A stretch of DNA of 64,000 nt from Clostridiales bacterium (GTDB taxonomy: Bacteria; Bacillota; Clostridia; Lachnospirales; Lachnospiraceae), in the NCBI GenBank assembly GCA_018365455.1, contig JAGZJZ010000004.1:134832-198831 (forward strand), given 5' to 3'. Below the pieces are notes generated by a model that saw nothing but the letters and a program-made list of their open reading frames with translations, did not search any database and was not told the DNA's origin. This document shows, piece by piece, positions 8,608 through 16,988 of this stretch. How positions within the stretch are numbered: position 1 is the first letter of the stretch; every line of letters begins with the position of its first letter. The position numbers were made by a program, and so were the translations under genes.

Positions 8608-9597
8608 ATGGACATTAATAAACAGACACTACCGAAATGCGGTCTTCTTTTCCTGCTGAAACTGGCTGTATTTCTGGGAATTGCGGTGGTGCTGCTCACC
8701 GGTGCGTCCCAGGTCGTGAAGCCAAAGGATAATACCCCTGCCAGCGGAATCAAGGAACCGGAGACACGGGCAGTTTTTACGGAAAAGGAGAATTCCCTGG
8801 ATGTAATAGCAATCGGCAACAGCGATATATATGCAGCTTACACACCCATGCAGTTGTGGAAGGATTATGGGCTTGCATCTTATGTCTGTGGAGAGCCGGG
8901 ACAGCGTGTGTATGAGGCATATTATCTGCTGAAATCTGTACTGGAACACCAGACGCCCAGGGTAGTTGTATATGAAACCGACGAAATTTTTCAGAATGCA
9001 AGTCCGGCAAAGGAACGGGAAAAGGTAATTTTTGCAGGTCTGGCAGATAAATTCCCGGTGTTCCAATACCATAACCGATGGAAAATGTTAAAGGCTGAGG
9101 ATTTCACGGGAAAAGTAAAGTATACGTTTGATAATTTCTGGAAGGGTTTCCGATATACCGATCACGTGGATGCGTATCTTGGCAAACGTTATATGCGCAA
9201 ACGTAAGAAAATCACAACAATAGATCCCATTCCCCGGTATTATCTGGATAAGATTGTTGCCCTGTGCAGAGAGAAAGGAATTGAACTTTTATTTGTAGAA
9301 GTTCCTTCTGCAAATTCCTGGAATTTTAAGAGGCATCGTACAGTCGCCCAGTATGCCAAGGAAAATAAAATCCCCTTCCTGGACCTGAACAAGCCGGGAA
9401 AGGAGTATCAGGTGGACTGGATATCCGATACAAGGGACAAGGGTGATCACATGAACTACAACGGTGCCCGCAAGGTTACCGCTTATCTGGGAAAATATAT
9501 GAAGGAAAATTATACGTTACCGGACAGACGGGAGGATCCTGCGTATGCAGACTGGAATGCAGATCTGCAAAAGTATGAAAAGGCGATACAGCAGTAA
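8608..9597 (+). CDS. dltD: DltD-like SGNH-fold D-alanylation protein
   Basis: Protein of 329 residues with one N-terminal membrane anchor (about residues 11-31) and an extracytoplasmic SGNH-hydrolase-like domain. The nucleophile is probably Ser72 in IAIGNSD, and the C-terminal acid/base block is DKGDHMNYNG with His281. DltD works on the outer membrane face in the final transfer of D-alanine to teichoic acid. The sequence is shorter and more divergent than Bacillus or Staphylococcus DltD, so the call relies on fold motifs plus its place as the last gene of the dlt operon. RBS CAGGAGG is well placed. A 7-bp hairpin (8568-8588) lies in the 83-nt gap after dltB and may modulate expression. Confidence 0.85.
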   Translation: MDINKQTLPKCGLLFLLKLAVFLGIAVVLLTGASQVVKPKDNTPASGIKEPETRAVFTEKENSLDVIAIGNSDIYAAYTPMQLWKDYGLASYVCGEPGQRVYEAYYLLKSVLEHQTPRVVVYETDEIFQNASPAKEREKVIFAGLADKFPVFQYHNRWKMLKAEDFTGKVKYTFDNFWKGFRYTDHVDAYLGKRYMRKRKKITTIDPIPRYYLDKIVALCREKGIELLFVEVPSANSWNFKRHRTVAQYAKENKIPFLDLNKPGKEYQVDWISDTRDKGDHMNYNGARKVTAYLGKYMKENYTLPDRREDPAYADWNADLQKYEKAIQQ

Positions 9598-9635
9598 AAT
9601 CCTAATCCTATCCTATAAAATTCTATTGCTATATC

Positions 9636-10766
9636 CTATCGTATAAACCCCTTGCGTATATCAATAGCTTTTACCGGGCACATTTCGTGGCAGCAGTAAC
9701 AGCGGATACAATTCCGGTATTGGATTTTTGCTTTCTTTGATTTAATCTGAATCGTCTTTTGGGGGCAGCTTTCCGCACATTTGCCGCAGCCGATGCACTT
9801 GGAAATTAAGATTACCGGTTTGGCTGAAAGATAATGGAATACGAAAGAACGGACCGGACGGCGGATCATCGGAGGTAAAAACGTTGTAAAATCCAGGGAT
9901 GACTCCCTGGGAACCCGAAAAGGTTTCAGATTGGGCAGCGCACCTATCAGGTTAAGCCGGTCAAAATCACCGCTGCACAGTCCCCGGGAAATGGATTCCT
10001 TTACGGTAAGTATGCTTTCCGGGGCAACACCGATGATTTTACACAGGCAGTAGTCCAGTTCATAGGGATTGTCGGATGCCAGAATAAGTCCCGTTTCTCT
10101 CAAAGTGCCGCCGGAGGGACCGTTTCCTTCCATTGCCTGTATGGCATCCACCAGAACAAAGCCAGGGCGGATGGTTTCGCAGAGATCCACCAGCATGGAA
10201 CAAAAAGGGGCCTTTTCCGGGAATCTGGCATGAAAGCCGGGCTTTGTAAGTCCGGGAATTGTACCAAACAAATTTTTGACAGCTCCGCTTAAACCGGTCA
10301 TTGCGTGGGTTTTTAGTTTACAGATATCAATAATAAAGTCTGCATCGCAGACAGGTGTAATTATGGGAAACTGTTTTACCAGTTTTCCTTTTTTGTTGTC
10401 TAAATTCCGGGAAGAAGTATCCATATTCAGGGTAACGTTATGCCGTTGGCATACATCAGCCATGCCGGATGCGTGATAGATTCCTTTTAAGGCGGAAACC
10501 GTATAGGGTCCCCCAGGGCTGTCAGCCACTGTAATTTTCGTGATACCATTCGCTCTCAGCCATATAATAACGGCTTCTACGATGGAGGGATGAGTAGTGG
10601 TAAATTCGCCGGGAGTCCTTTTCATTAGAAGATTTGGTTTTATCAGTACTTTTGTATCCGGTGAGAGTTTGGCAAGAAGGTTAAAACGTTCCAGATGTTC
10701 CTGTACCGCTTTATTTACGAGAGGCTGGTCATAAGAAGGGGTCTGTGTAATACTTATTTTGGTCAT
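9636..10766 (-). CDS. DUF362 domain protein with C-terminal 2[4Fe-4S] ferredoxin domain
   Basis: The 376-residue protein has a DUF362 domain (residues about 1-300; motifs VLIKPNLL, KLKTHAMTGLSGAVKN and NLFGTIPG) followed by a bacterial ferredoxin module with two clusters, CIGCGKCAESCP and CIRCYCCHEMCP. It is a cytoplasmic iron-sulfur protein; no defined reaction is established for the family, and electron transfer is the likely role. It is convergent with dltD (38-nt gap without a recognisable terminator) and divergent from the LacI-type regulator, so it is a single-gene unit. The middle position of the second cluster reads CIRCYCC, giving one extra Cys. Confidence 0.9.
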   Translation of the reverse strand: MTKISITQTPSYDQPLVNKAVQEHLERFNLLAKLSPDTKVLIKPNLLMKRTPGEFTTTHPSIVEAVIIWLRANGITKITVADSPGGPYTVSALKGIYHASGMADVCQRHNVTLNMDTSSRNLDNKKGKLVKQFPIITPVCDADFIIDICKLKTHAMTGLSGAVKNLFGTIPGLTKPGFHARFPEKAPFCSMLVDLCETIRPGFVLVDAIQAMEGNGPSGGTLRETGLILASDNPYELDYCLCKIIGVAPESILTVKESISRGLCSGDFDRLNLIGALPNLKPFRVPRESSLDFTTFLPPMIRRPVRSFVFHYLSAKPVILISKCIGCGKCAESCPQKTIQIKSKKAKIQYRNCIRCYCCHEMCPVKAIDIRKGFIR

Positions 10767-10971
10767 GAGGTGTTCCTTTCATCCATTGCCGCGAAGCTGA
10801 TTTTGTCAGCAGGATGAGACATTGGAGTGTGATGGGCTGTTTTTTTATTATTACCGCTATTATATAGGAAAGTACGGAAAATGAAAAGGGTTTTTAAAAA
10901 GGGGAGCTTCACTGGATGACATTGGTAATGAATGAAAAATAGGAAACAAACAGGAAACAAATGAAACAAGA

Positions 10972-10999
10972 TTGACTTTTGATTCAACTGGAATATAAT
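10972..10999 (+). promoter_or_regulatory. Sigma-A promoter of the LacI-GH4-PfkB operon
   Basis: TTGACT at 10972-10977 and TATAAT at 10994-10999 are separated by 16 nt, about 125 nt before the regulator start. The surrounding gene-free stretch (10767-11124) also contains repeated GGAAACAAA words at about 10941, 10953 and 11101, whose role is unknown. No LacI-type palindrome is obvious beside the promoter. Confidence 0.75.
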
Positions 11000-11124
11000 A
11001 AATTTAACAGTAAAATGAATAAAAGCTGTTTATATAAGGAAACAGCAAACAGAACAATTAAACTAAAGGACACATGTTCGAAGTAGTTTTGAAGTAACAA
11101 AAGGAAACAAAAGGAGGGATATAA

Positions 11125-12108
11125 ATGGCATTCACAGCAAGAGATGTAGCAAAAAAGGCAGGTGTTTCCCTTGCTACGGTATCCAGATATTTCAGCGGGG
11201 GAAAAGTGGTGAGTACAGAGCTGGCAAGAAAGATTGAAGATGCTGCTGAACAGCTTGGATATGAACATAAAGGGAGGCGTCATCGCAATTACGGTGTAAT
11301 TGCAGTTTTAATTCCCGAGTTTCCTCTTGAGTTTTTTTCGGAAGTGATGCGGGAGATTGTAGATCAGATGCCGAGATACGATTATCGTGTGGTTTTTATT
11401 CCGATCTTAGAGGGGAAAGACGATTACAAACAGTATTTTAACGAAATGAATATAGAAGGTGTTATTTATCTGGATGAAAATATCAGCGAAGATATCCTGA
11501 ATTACATTGCATCTAAGAATATCAGGACCGTAATGTGCGGCGGCGCAACTCTTGACAGGCGCCTGGGAATGGTACATATCAATGATCTTGCGGCTGGATA
11601 TGAAGGAACCCGGTATTTGCTGGGATTGGGGCACGAAAAACTTTTGTTCCTGTCTGACCGCAACAGGTCTATCAGCTCTGTCTTTCAGCGCCTGACCGGT
11701 GCAAAGCGGGCGATGGAAGAGAAAAATATACCTTTTGATGAGAGCAGTATGGTGCTGTTTGGTTCAGTGACCTATGATATGGGGTACCGCCTTGCCAAAC
11801 AGGCGGTTGAATCAGGAAGGGAATTCACAGCAATTTTTGCATTCAGCGATGAGATGGCAGTGGGGGCAATGGCTGCGCTAAAGGCATGCGGTGTGGATGT
11901 TCCAAAGGATGTGTCGGTATTGGGATTTGATGATATCACAGCAGCGGGAAGGGCAGTGCCGCCCCTTACCACCATCCATCAGCCCATCCGGCAGTTTGTA
12001 ACCAAATCACTGAATATGTTCTTGAATCTCTATGGAGAAGAAGAAAATATGGATATCACGCTGCCCTTTGATATTGTACAGAGAAATACCTGCCAAAAGA
12101 GGCAGTAA
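11125..12108 (+). CDS. LacI/GalR-family transcriptional regulator
   Basis: The 327-residue regulator has an N-terminal LacI helix-turn-helix (DVAKKAGVSLATVSRYFSG, residues about 5-24) and a periplasmic-binding-protein-like effector domain to the C-terminus. It presumably represses or controls its own operon, which continues with the GH4 enzyme and the sugar kinase, in response to a sugar or sugar phosphate. RBS AAAGGAGGG lies directly upstream of ATG 11125. The start of the GH4 gene lies 22 nt after this stop. The effector is unknown. Confidence 0.93.
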   Translation: MAFTARDVAKKAGVSLATVSRYFSGGKVVSTELARKIEDAAEQLGYEHKGRRHRNYGVIAVLIPEFPLEFFSEVMREIVDQMPRYDYRVVFIPILEGKDDYKQYFNEMNIEGVIYLDENISEDILNYIASKNIRTVMCGGATLDRRLGMVHINDLAAGYEGTRYLLGLGHEKLLFLSDRNRSISSVFQRLTGAKRAMEEKNIPFDESSMVLFGSVTYDMGYRLAKQAVESGREFTAIFAFSDEMAVGAMAALKACGVDVPKDVSVLGFDDITAAGRAVPPLTTIHQPIRQFVTKSLNMFLNLYGEEENMDITLPFDIVQRNTCQKRQ

Positions 12109-12130
12109 TTATAAAATGGAGGATACGAAG

Positions 12131-13513
12131 ATGAGCAAATCAGGAGCGAAAAAAATTACGGTTATAGGAGGAGGCGGTGTACGGTCGATGTTTCTGGCGA
12201 AAAGCCTGGTACAGCAAGCCAAAAAACTGGGATTTACAGAGATTGTATTTATGGACAACAATGAAAGAAAATTAAATATCTATGGAAAAATGGCAGCTCA
12301 GGTTGCCAGGCGGATTGATGATACGGTAAACTTTTCTCTGACATCAGACCCGGTGGAAGCGGTCAAAGATGCGGACTATATCATTACCACCATACGTGTG
12401 GGTGAAGATGAAATGCGGATTCAGGATGAGCGGACGGCACTGGCACTTGGAATTCTGGGACAGGAGACAACAGGAGCTGCAGGATTTTCTTTTGCTATGC
12501 GTTCCATTCCGGCACTGGTTCAGTATTGTGAGCTGGCGAAAAAATATGCAAGTCCCCAGGTGAAGATTTTTAATTTTACAAATCCAGCCGGGGTTGTGTC
12601 ACAGACACTGCGGGATATGGGATTTGATTTTACTTACGGAATCTGCGATGCACCCAGCAGTCTGCTTCATTCCTTTGCACAGATGTACGGTGTAAGCACA
12701 GACCTGATCACGGGAGAATGCTATGGCTTAAATCATCTTTCCTTTTTTAAAAGCATTAAGCTGGACGGAAAAGAAATTATGCCGGAACTGCTTCAGAAAG
12801 ACGAGATTTACGAAAATACAGAAATGCGGTTTTTCCATAAGGAACTGGTAGAACACGTGGGATGTATACTAAATGAATACCTCTACTACTTCTATTACCG
12901 GGAAGAGGCGGTTCAGAATATCTTAAATGCAAAAGTAACAAGAGGAGAAGTAATCCGGGATGTGAATATCCATATGACGGAAGAGCTTTCCAGGATGGAT
13001 ATCGAAAATAATTTTGACGAATGCCTGAAGGTATTTGAAAAGTGGTACGGCAAAAGGGAAGCGGCATATATGGCAAATGAGACAGGGATAGACAGTAAAA
13101 AGCCTCCTTATCATTTTGATATTTATACAAAGGACAGCGGCGGATATGCAGGTGTTGCGCTGAAATTTATTGAATCGGAACTGGGACAGGAGGAGAAAGA
13201 AATGATTCTCTGTGTGCCAAATAATGGGGCAATCAAAGGACTTGAGGATACCGACGTGGTAGAAATCAGCTGTACGATCAAAGACGGAAATTATTACCCC
13301 CATGAGATTGAACCGGAGCGCATTCCCATGGAAATGATACGCAGAGTCAAGATGTATGAACGGCTGGCATCCGAGGCAATCAGGGAAAAGAGTATTGAAA
13401 AAGCGATCGATTGCCTGATGGTGCACCCACTGGTCAACTCTTATACCTTTGCAAGGAAGTTAGCATATGAATATATGAAAATAAATGAAGCATATATGAA
13501 AGGATGGAGCTGA
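12131..13513 (+). CDS. Family 4 glycoside hydrolase, probable 6-phospho-glycosidase
   Basis: GH4 enzymes cleave 6-phospho-glycosides by an NAD+/Mn2+-dependent redox-elimination mechanism in the cytoplasm. The 460 residues show the NAD-binding glycine motif VIGGGGVRS (11-19), FTNPAGVVSQ, metal-binding Cys172 in ICDAPSS and His202 in GLNHLSF. The tetrad after the metal Cys reads C-D-A-P, closer to the CDMP reported for 6-phospho-alpha-glucosidases than to the CN(V/M)P of beta enzymes; this is suggestive only. GGAGG at 12118-12122 supports ATG 12131 over upstream in-frame ATGs. It lies 1 nt from the PfkB kinase gene. No PTS gene is nearby, so the phosphorylated substrate may come from the adjacent kinase. 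Confidence 0.9.
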   Translation: MSKSGAKKITVIGGGGVRSMFLAKSLVQQAKKLGFTEIVFMDNNERKLNIYGKMAAQVARRIDDTVNFSLTSDPVEAVKDADYIITTIRVGEDEMRIQDERTALALGILGQETTGAAGFSFAMRSIPALVQYCELAKKYASPQVKIFNFTNPAGVVSQTLRDMGFDFTYGICDAPSSLLHSFAQMYGVSTDLITGECYGLNHLSFFKSIKLDGKEIMPELLQKDEIYENTEMRFFHKELVEHVGCILNEYLYYFYYREEAVQNILNAKVTRGEVIRDVNIHMTEELSRMDIENNFDECLKVFEKWYGKREAAYMANETGIDSKKPPYHFDIYTKDSGGYAGVALKFIESELGQEEKEMILCVPNNGAIKGLEDTDVVEISCTIKDGNYYPHEIEPERIPMEMIRRVKMYERLASEAIREKSIEKAIDCLMVHPLVNSYTFARKLAYEYMKINEAYMKGWS

Positions 13514-13514
13514 T

Positions 13515-14423
13515 ATGGAATTTGCAGCAGGTGTGGGATATGTAAATCTGGATCTACTGTATCTGGGAGTGGGACATCTTCCAAAAGAGGGAGAAGAGGT
13601 TTATGCAAAAAGCCTGGATATTCAGCTGGGCGGTGGTGTTCCCGCAACCATGATTACACTGTCCAGACTGGGCGTTGCTTCTAAGATTGCAACTTTTCTG
13701 GGAGAAGATGTATTTTCCGGGTATGCAGCAAAGCTGCTGGATGCCTGCGGTGTCTCCTATGCAAATCTCTACCGTGGAAACGGCATTCCGGTAGCAGTAA
13801 CATCTGTTATGATCACGGAAGGTGACCGGACTTTTATGTCAGCACTGGACCGGGTGGAAATCACACGCGATATTCAGGAAGAAACGTACCAACAGCTGCG
13901 GGGAGCAAAAGTCATCGACATGCACGCAGGATTCCTGGATGCCTATAAACGTCTGAAAGCGGAAGGGGCTGTTCTGGTATTTGATGTGGGCTGGGATGAA
14001 GGACTTTCCATAGAGAAATACAGAGAGTATCTGGAGCTTGCTGACTTTTTCACACCGAACCAGAAAGAGGCATTAAAAATTACGGGAAAAGACAATGTAG
14101 AAGAAGCAGCGGTGGAACTGGGCAGATTTTTTCCGGAGGTTATAATCAAACTGGACAGTGCAGGCTGCCTGTACTGGAAAAACGGAGAAAGCACGGTCAT
14201 TCCACCAATGGAAAATGTAAATAAAATAGACTCCACAGGTGCCGGAGATGCATTTATGGCTGGTTTTATCTATGGGATTTCTCATGACTGCAGCACTGCA
14301 GACAGCATCATATATGGTAACGTAACAGGCGGAACCTGTGTGGAAGGAGTGGGCTGCCTGACAAAATATGTCAATGAAAAGGAATTGCTGGAGAAGGCAG
14401 AAGAAATTAAAAAACGTCTGTAA
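13515..14423 (+). CDS. PfkB/ribokinase-family carbohydrate kinase
   Basis: ATP-dependent sugar kinase of 302 residues. The N-terminal glycine-rich motif is GGGVPATM, and the C-terminal signature DSTGAGDAFMAGF near residue 237 includes the catalytic Asp. The start ATG is one base after the GH4 stop, so the two are translationally coupled. The substrate is not clear from sequence; candidates are the sugar released by the GH4 enzyme or the glycoside that enzyme needs in phosphorylated form. No terminator is visible after the gene. Confidence 0.9.
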   Translation: MEFAAGVGYVNLDLLYLGVGHLPKEGEEVYAKSLDIQLGGGVPATMITLSRLGVASKIATFLGEDVFSGYAAKLLDACGVSYANLYRGNGIPVAVTSVMITEGDRTFMSALDRVEITRDIQEETYQQLRGAKVIDMHAGFLDAYKRLKAEGAVLVFDVGWDEGLSIEKYREYLELADFFTPNQKEALKITGKDNVEEAAVELGRFFPEVIIKLDSAGCLYWKNGESTVIPPMENVNKIDSTGAGDAFMAGFIYGISHDCSTADSIIYGNVTGGTCVEGVGCLTKYVNEKELLEKAEEIKKRL

Positions 14424-14574
14424 CGCCTGATTATCATTATAATTCCGGGGCATTAAAATTGTGTTAAGACTTTTTATGCAAAAAAATGGATAAAAAATGG
14501 AATTTTTTGTAGGAAAATCCCAAAAAGTCTGTTATAATAGTTTACATAAAAATCTAAACATGGGGGTGCACAAA

Positions 14575-15666
14575 ATGAACAATTGGAAGAAACTGTTAAA
14601 GAACAACATCACCACTGCAAAGGAGTTAAAAGAGGTCCTTAAATTGTCAAAGGAAGAAGTAATCAAAATGGAGGAAATACTGGAGCACTATCCAATGTCT
14701 GTGCCATTGTATTACTTTTCTCTTATCAATGCAGATGATCCGGATGACCCAATTCGAAAGATGTGCATCCCCAATATCCGTGAAACGGATCTGGGAGGGA
14801 GTTTTGATACCAGCGGGGAAGCAAGCAATACCGTAATCGTAGGTATGCAGCATAAATACAGGGAAACAGCATTGATTCTATCCACGAACCAATGTGCCAT
14901 GTATTGCAGGCATTGTTTCCGGAAACGGCTGGTGGGTCTGTCAGATGAAGAAATCGCCAGTCACTTTGACGAAATGATGCAGTACATACAGGAACATTCT
15001 CAGATCAGCAATGTCTTGATCTCCGGTGGAGATGCCTTTTTAAACGACGATGAAGTAATCAAAAAATATCTGCACAGCCTGAGCAAAATCGAACATCTTG
15101 ACTGTATCCGCTTTGGAACCAGAACGCCGGTAACATTTCCGGACAGGATTCTGGAAGATCCTGATTTAATTAATATCTTGCGCACTTATAGTGTAAAAAA
15201 ACAAATCTATGTGGTGACACATTTCAATCATCCCAATGAATTTACTGAGAAATCAAAAGCAGCAGTCAGAAGTTTAATTGCTGCAGGAATCATTGTCCGG
15301 AATCAAACTGTATTAATCAGGGGAGTAAACGATGATCCAATGACCCTTGGAACTCTTTTGAAATATCTGACACGTATCGGCATAGTGCCTTATTACGTAT
15401 TCCAATGCCGCCCGGTGACCGGAGTGAAGTCTCAGTTTCAGGTACCTTTAAAACGGGGCTGTGAAATTGTAGATCAGGCAAAAAATATGCAGAGTGGACT
15501 TGGAAAATGTATTCGTTACGTTTTATCCCATGAAACTGGAAAAATTGAGATTCTGGGCAGTCTGAACGACGGGGAAATGCTGTTTAAATATCATCAGGCA
15601 AAGGATGAAGAGGATTCTGAACGAATCTTTATCAAAAAACTGGATGATGGGCAGTGCTGGCTGTAA
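14575..15666 (+). CDS. KamA-family radical SAM/PLP aminomutase with non-lysine specificity residues
   Basis: The 363-residue protein is homologous to lysine 2,3-aminomutase. The radical-SAM cluster motif is C107-x3-C111-x2-C114 (CAMYCRHC), the SAM-contact GGD is at 151-153, and the PLP lysine is probably Lys323 in HETGKIEI. In lysine 2,3-aminomutase, Asp293 and Asp330 bind the substrate side chain. Here the first aligns with Arg279 (FQCRPVTG), and the second region (YVLSHETGK) has no Asp. The protein also lacks the longer C-terminus of the clostridial enzyme. A different amino-acid substrate is therefore likely. Start ATG 14575 has GGGGG at 14562-14566. A -10 TATAAT at 14533-14538 suggests its own promoter, and a strong terminator follows, so it is monocistronic. 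Confidence 0.85.
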   Translation: MNNWKKLLKNNITTAKELKEVLKLSKEEVIKMEEILEHYPMSVPLYYFSLINADDPDDPIRKMCIPNIRETDLGGSFDTSGEASNTVIVGMQHKYRETALILSTNQCAMYCRHCFRKRLVGLSDEEIASHFDEMMQYIQEHSQISNVLISGGDAFLNDDEVIKKYLHSLSKIEHLDCIRFGTRTPVTFPDRILEDPDLINILRTYSVKKQIYVVTHFNHPNEFTEKSKAAVRSLIAAGIIVRNQTVLIRGVNDDPMTLGTLLKYLTRIGIVPYYVFQCRPVTGVKSQFQVPLKRGCEIVDQAKNMQSGLGKCIRYVLSHETGKIEILGSLNDGEMLFKYHQAKDEEDSERIFIKKLDDGQCWL

Positions 15667-15688
15667 GAAGCAGTTCAGAGTAATAATG

Positions 15689-15741
15689 AAGGCAGGAAGG
15701 AAAACGGGAATTGTCAGTTCGTTTTTCTTCCTGCCTTAAAA
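15689..15741 (+). terminator. Intrinsic terminator after the KamA-family gene
   Basis: Long stem AAGGCAGGAAG-(G)-AAAACG pairing with CGTTTT-(T)-CTTCCTGCCTT across a 13-nt loop, 15689-15737, 23 nt after the stop codon. A-rich flank on the 5' side and the T-run inside the 3' arm fit a terminator that works mainly on the plus strand. Confidence 0.8.
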
Positions 15742-16188
15742 AATGCTACCTTGGTCAGAAAATAATGCCTTATTTAAATGCTGCTATTTTATATATAAGT
15801 CATTTTCTGAAAATCATATGGAGAACGAGGATACTAGAACTACTTTTATCCGGGAGTTTATGCAACAGAAGAAAATCCGTCTCCTCCAATTTGAAGACTT
15901 TAGTGTGGCCACATCTGCGTTGGCATAAAAAACATTATCTTTATGGCAAACGAATACAAATAGAATTTATGCGGAAAAGGATCGACAGATTGTCAATAAC
16001 AATAGCAGGTGTCAGGATATCTACATTTGCCCAACATTAATCATTTGTATGGGTGGGAGCGCATAAATGCACCAAGTATCAGAGATATCAATTCCAGTTT
16101 GATTTCGTCCTACTACATTATGTGGTTTATCTCCCGGCTCTTATTAGACGGCTCACGTCGGGGAGGCGCTAACAAGTTGTGTACATAG

Positions 16189-16479
16189 TTATCTAATTAA
16201 TTTATTTCTATATAATAGATTCATTATGTCATCTTTTAAAATACCCTCATTTGACCATTCTAATTTATCTATTACTTGCTTATTTTTTATTATAAGTAAA
16301 ACTGGCGTTTGACTAAAATTATAAATACCTTTAAATTTCTCTCATCTTTTTAAATCTTCTGATCTATATTTCTTAACATTTATATATTTAAATGTAGCGT
16401 TTAATTGATATTTATTTAATACACTATAAAACAATGGTTCGAAAAAATTGCAATCATTACAATCAGGTCTTCCAATATA
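16189..16479 (-). pseudogene. Thioredoxin-fold (PedC/bacteriocin-accessory-like) remnant
   Basis: Minus-strand reading gives a thioredoxin-like sequence starting YIGRPDCNDCNFFEP, with a CxxC redox motif. A typical later segment (FSQTPVLLIIKNKQVID) contains the cis-proline motif TPVLL. The frame has an in-frame TGA at 16342-16344, and two stops (TGA TAA) stand immediately before the first readable codon, so the gene has lost its start. Family members resemble disulfide-handling accessory proteins found near bacteriocin genes; that assignment is by motif only. Base composition is strongly AT-rich. Confidence 0.55.
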
Positions 16480-16589
16480 TTATCAATTTTTTTTCATTGC
16501 ATATTCACCTTATATTTGTAGTAAATGATCGCGGTAGATATTTAGATTCCCAACCGCAATCATTATGTATAGTATTATGGTATATATTT

Positions 16590-16754
16590 TTACAACTTTT
16601 TTCTAAAAAGATAAATGAATGAACATAATATTAAGTCAAGAATAATTATCATAACTTTATACTGTAATTTTATACCTGAAGGGATAAAATTTAAAAGCAC
16701 AATTATAATTAGACAGCTTAATGTTAAATACTCAAATGATTTTTTGTTTTTCAC
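16590..16754 (-). CDS. Small two-helix membrane protein
   Basis: Predicted 54-residue protein starting at GTG 16754 with AAGGAA about 9 nt upstream on the minus strand. Residues 10-25 (LTLSCLIIIVLLNFIP) and 34-50 (VMIIILDLILCSFIYLF) look like two membrane helices joined by a short basic loop, ending RKKL. It lies between a broken secreted-protein fragment upstream and the thioredoxin-fold remnant downstream in the same orientation, so it is probably a surviving member of a small degraded operon. Not similar to anything I recognise. Confidence 0.4.
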   Translation of the reverse strand: MKNKKSFEYLTLSCLIIIVLLNFIPSGIKLQYKVMIIILDLILCSFIYLFRKKL

Positions 16755-16778
16755 TAGCTACCGTTCCTTATTTTTTTA

Positions 16779-16988
16779 TTAATAGGTAAAACTAACAGGG
16801 TCTATTACATAATCATACATCGGGTCTCCACCTACATAGCCTCTATTTACACAATGAGTTTGATAAGTTATATATGCGGTGCTTGCACTTGAGTCAAGGA
16901 AATTTTTGAGATATCTTTTATAATTAGAATCTCCACAATTAAAAATTGTTTTTAGATGCCGATATGATAACCTGTTATAAAAAAGAAT
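16779..16988 (-). pseudogene. C-terminal fragment of an unidentified protein
   Basis: Minus-strand open frame of 69 codons bounded upstream by a stop (16989-16991) and lacking any ATG, GTG or TTG start with an RBS. The readable product ends in the sequence YVGGDPMYDYVIDPVSFTY and has an internal NCGDSNYKRYLKNF segment with two cysteines in total. The composition (Ser/Thr/Tyr/Gly-rich) recalls small exported proteins. It would have been the first gene of the same minus-strand set as the small membrane protein and the thioredoxin-fold remnant. Confidence 0.35.

Noticed and set aside
15711..16040. 109-codon frame and overlapping 61-codon frame after the KamA terminator
   Set aside because: The first begins inside the terminator stem, neither has an RBS, and neither product resembles a known protein; kept only as part of the decayed island.
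16060..16200. Insertion-sequence or group II intron end near the GC-richer patch before the AT-rich island
   Set aside because: No inverted terminal repeats, domain V-like hairpin or transposase motif could be found.
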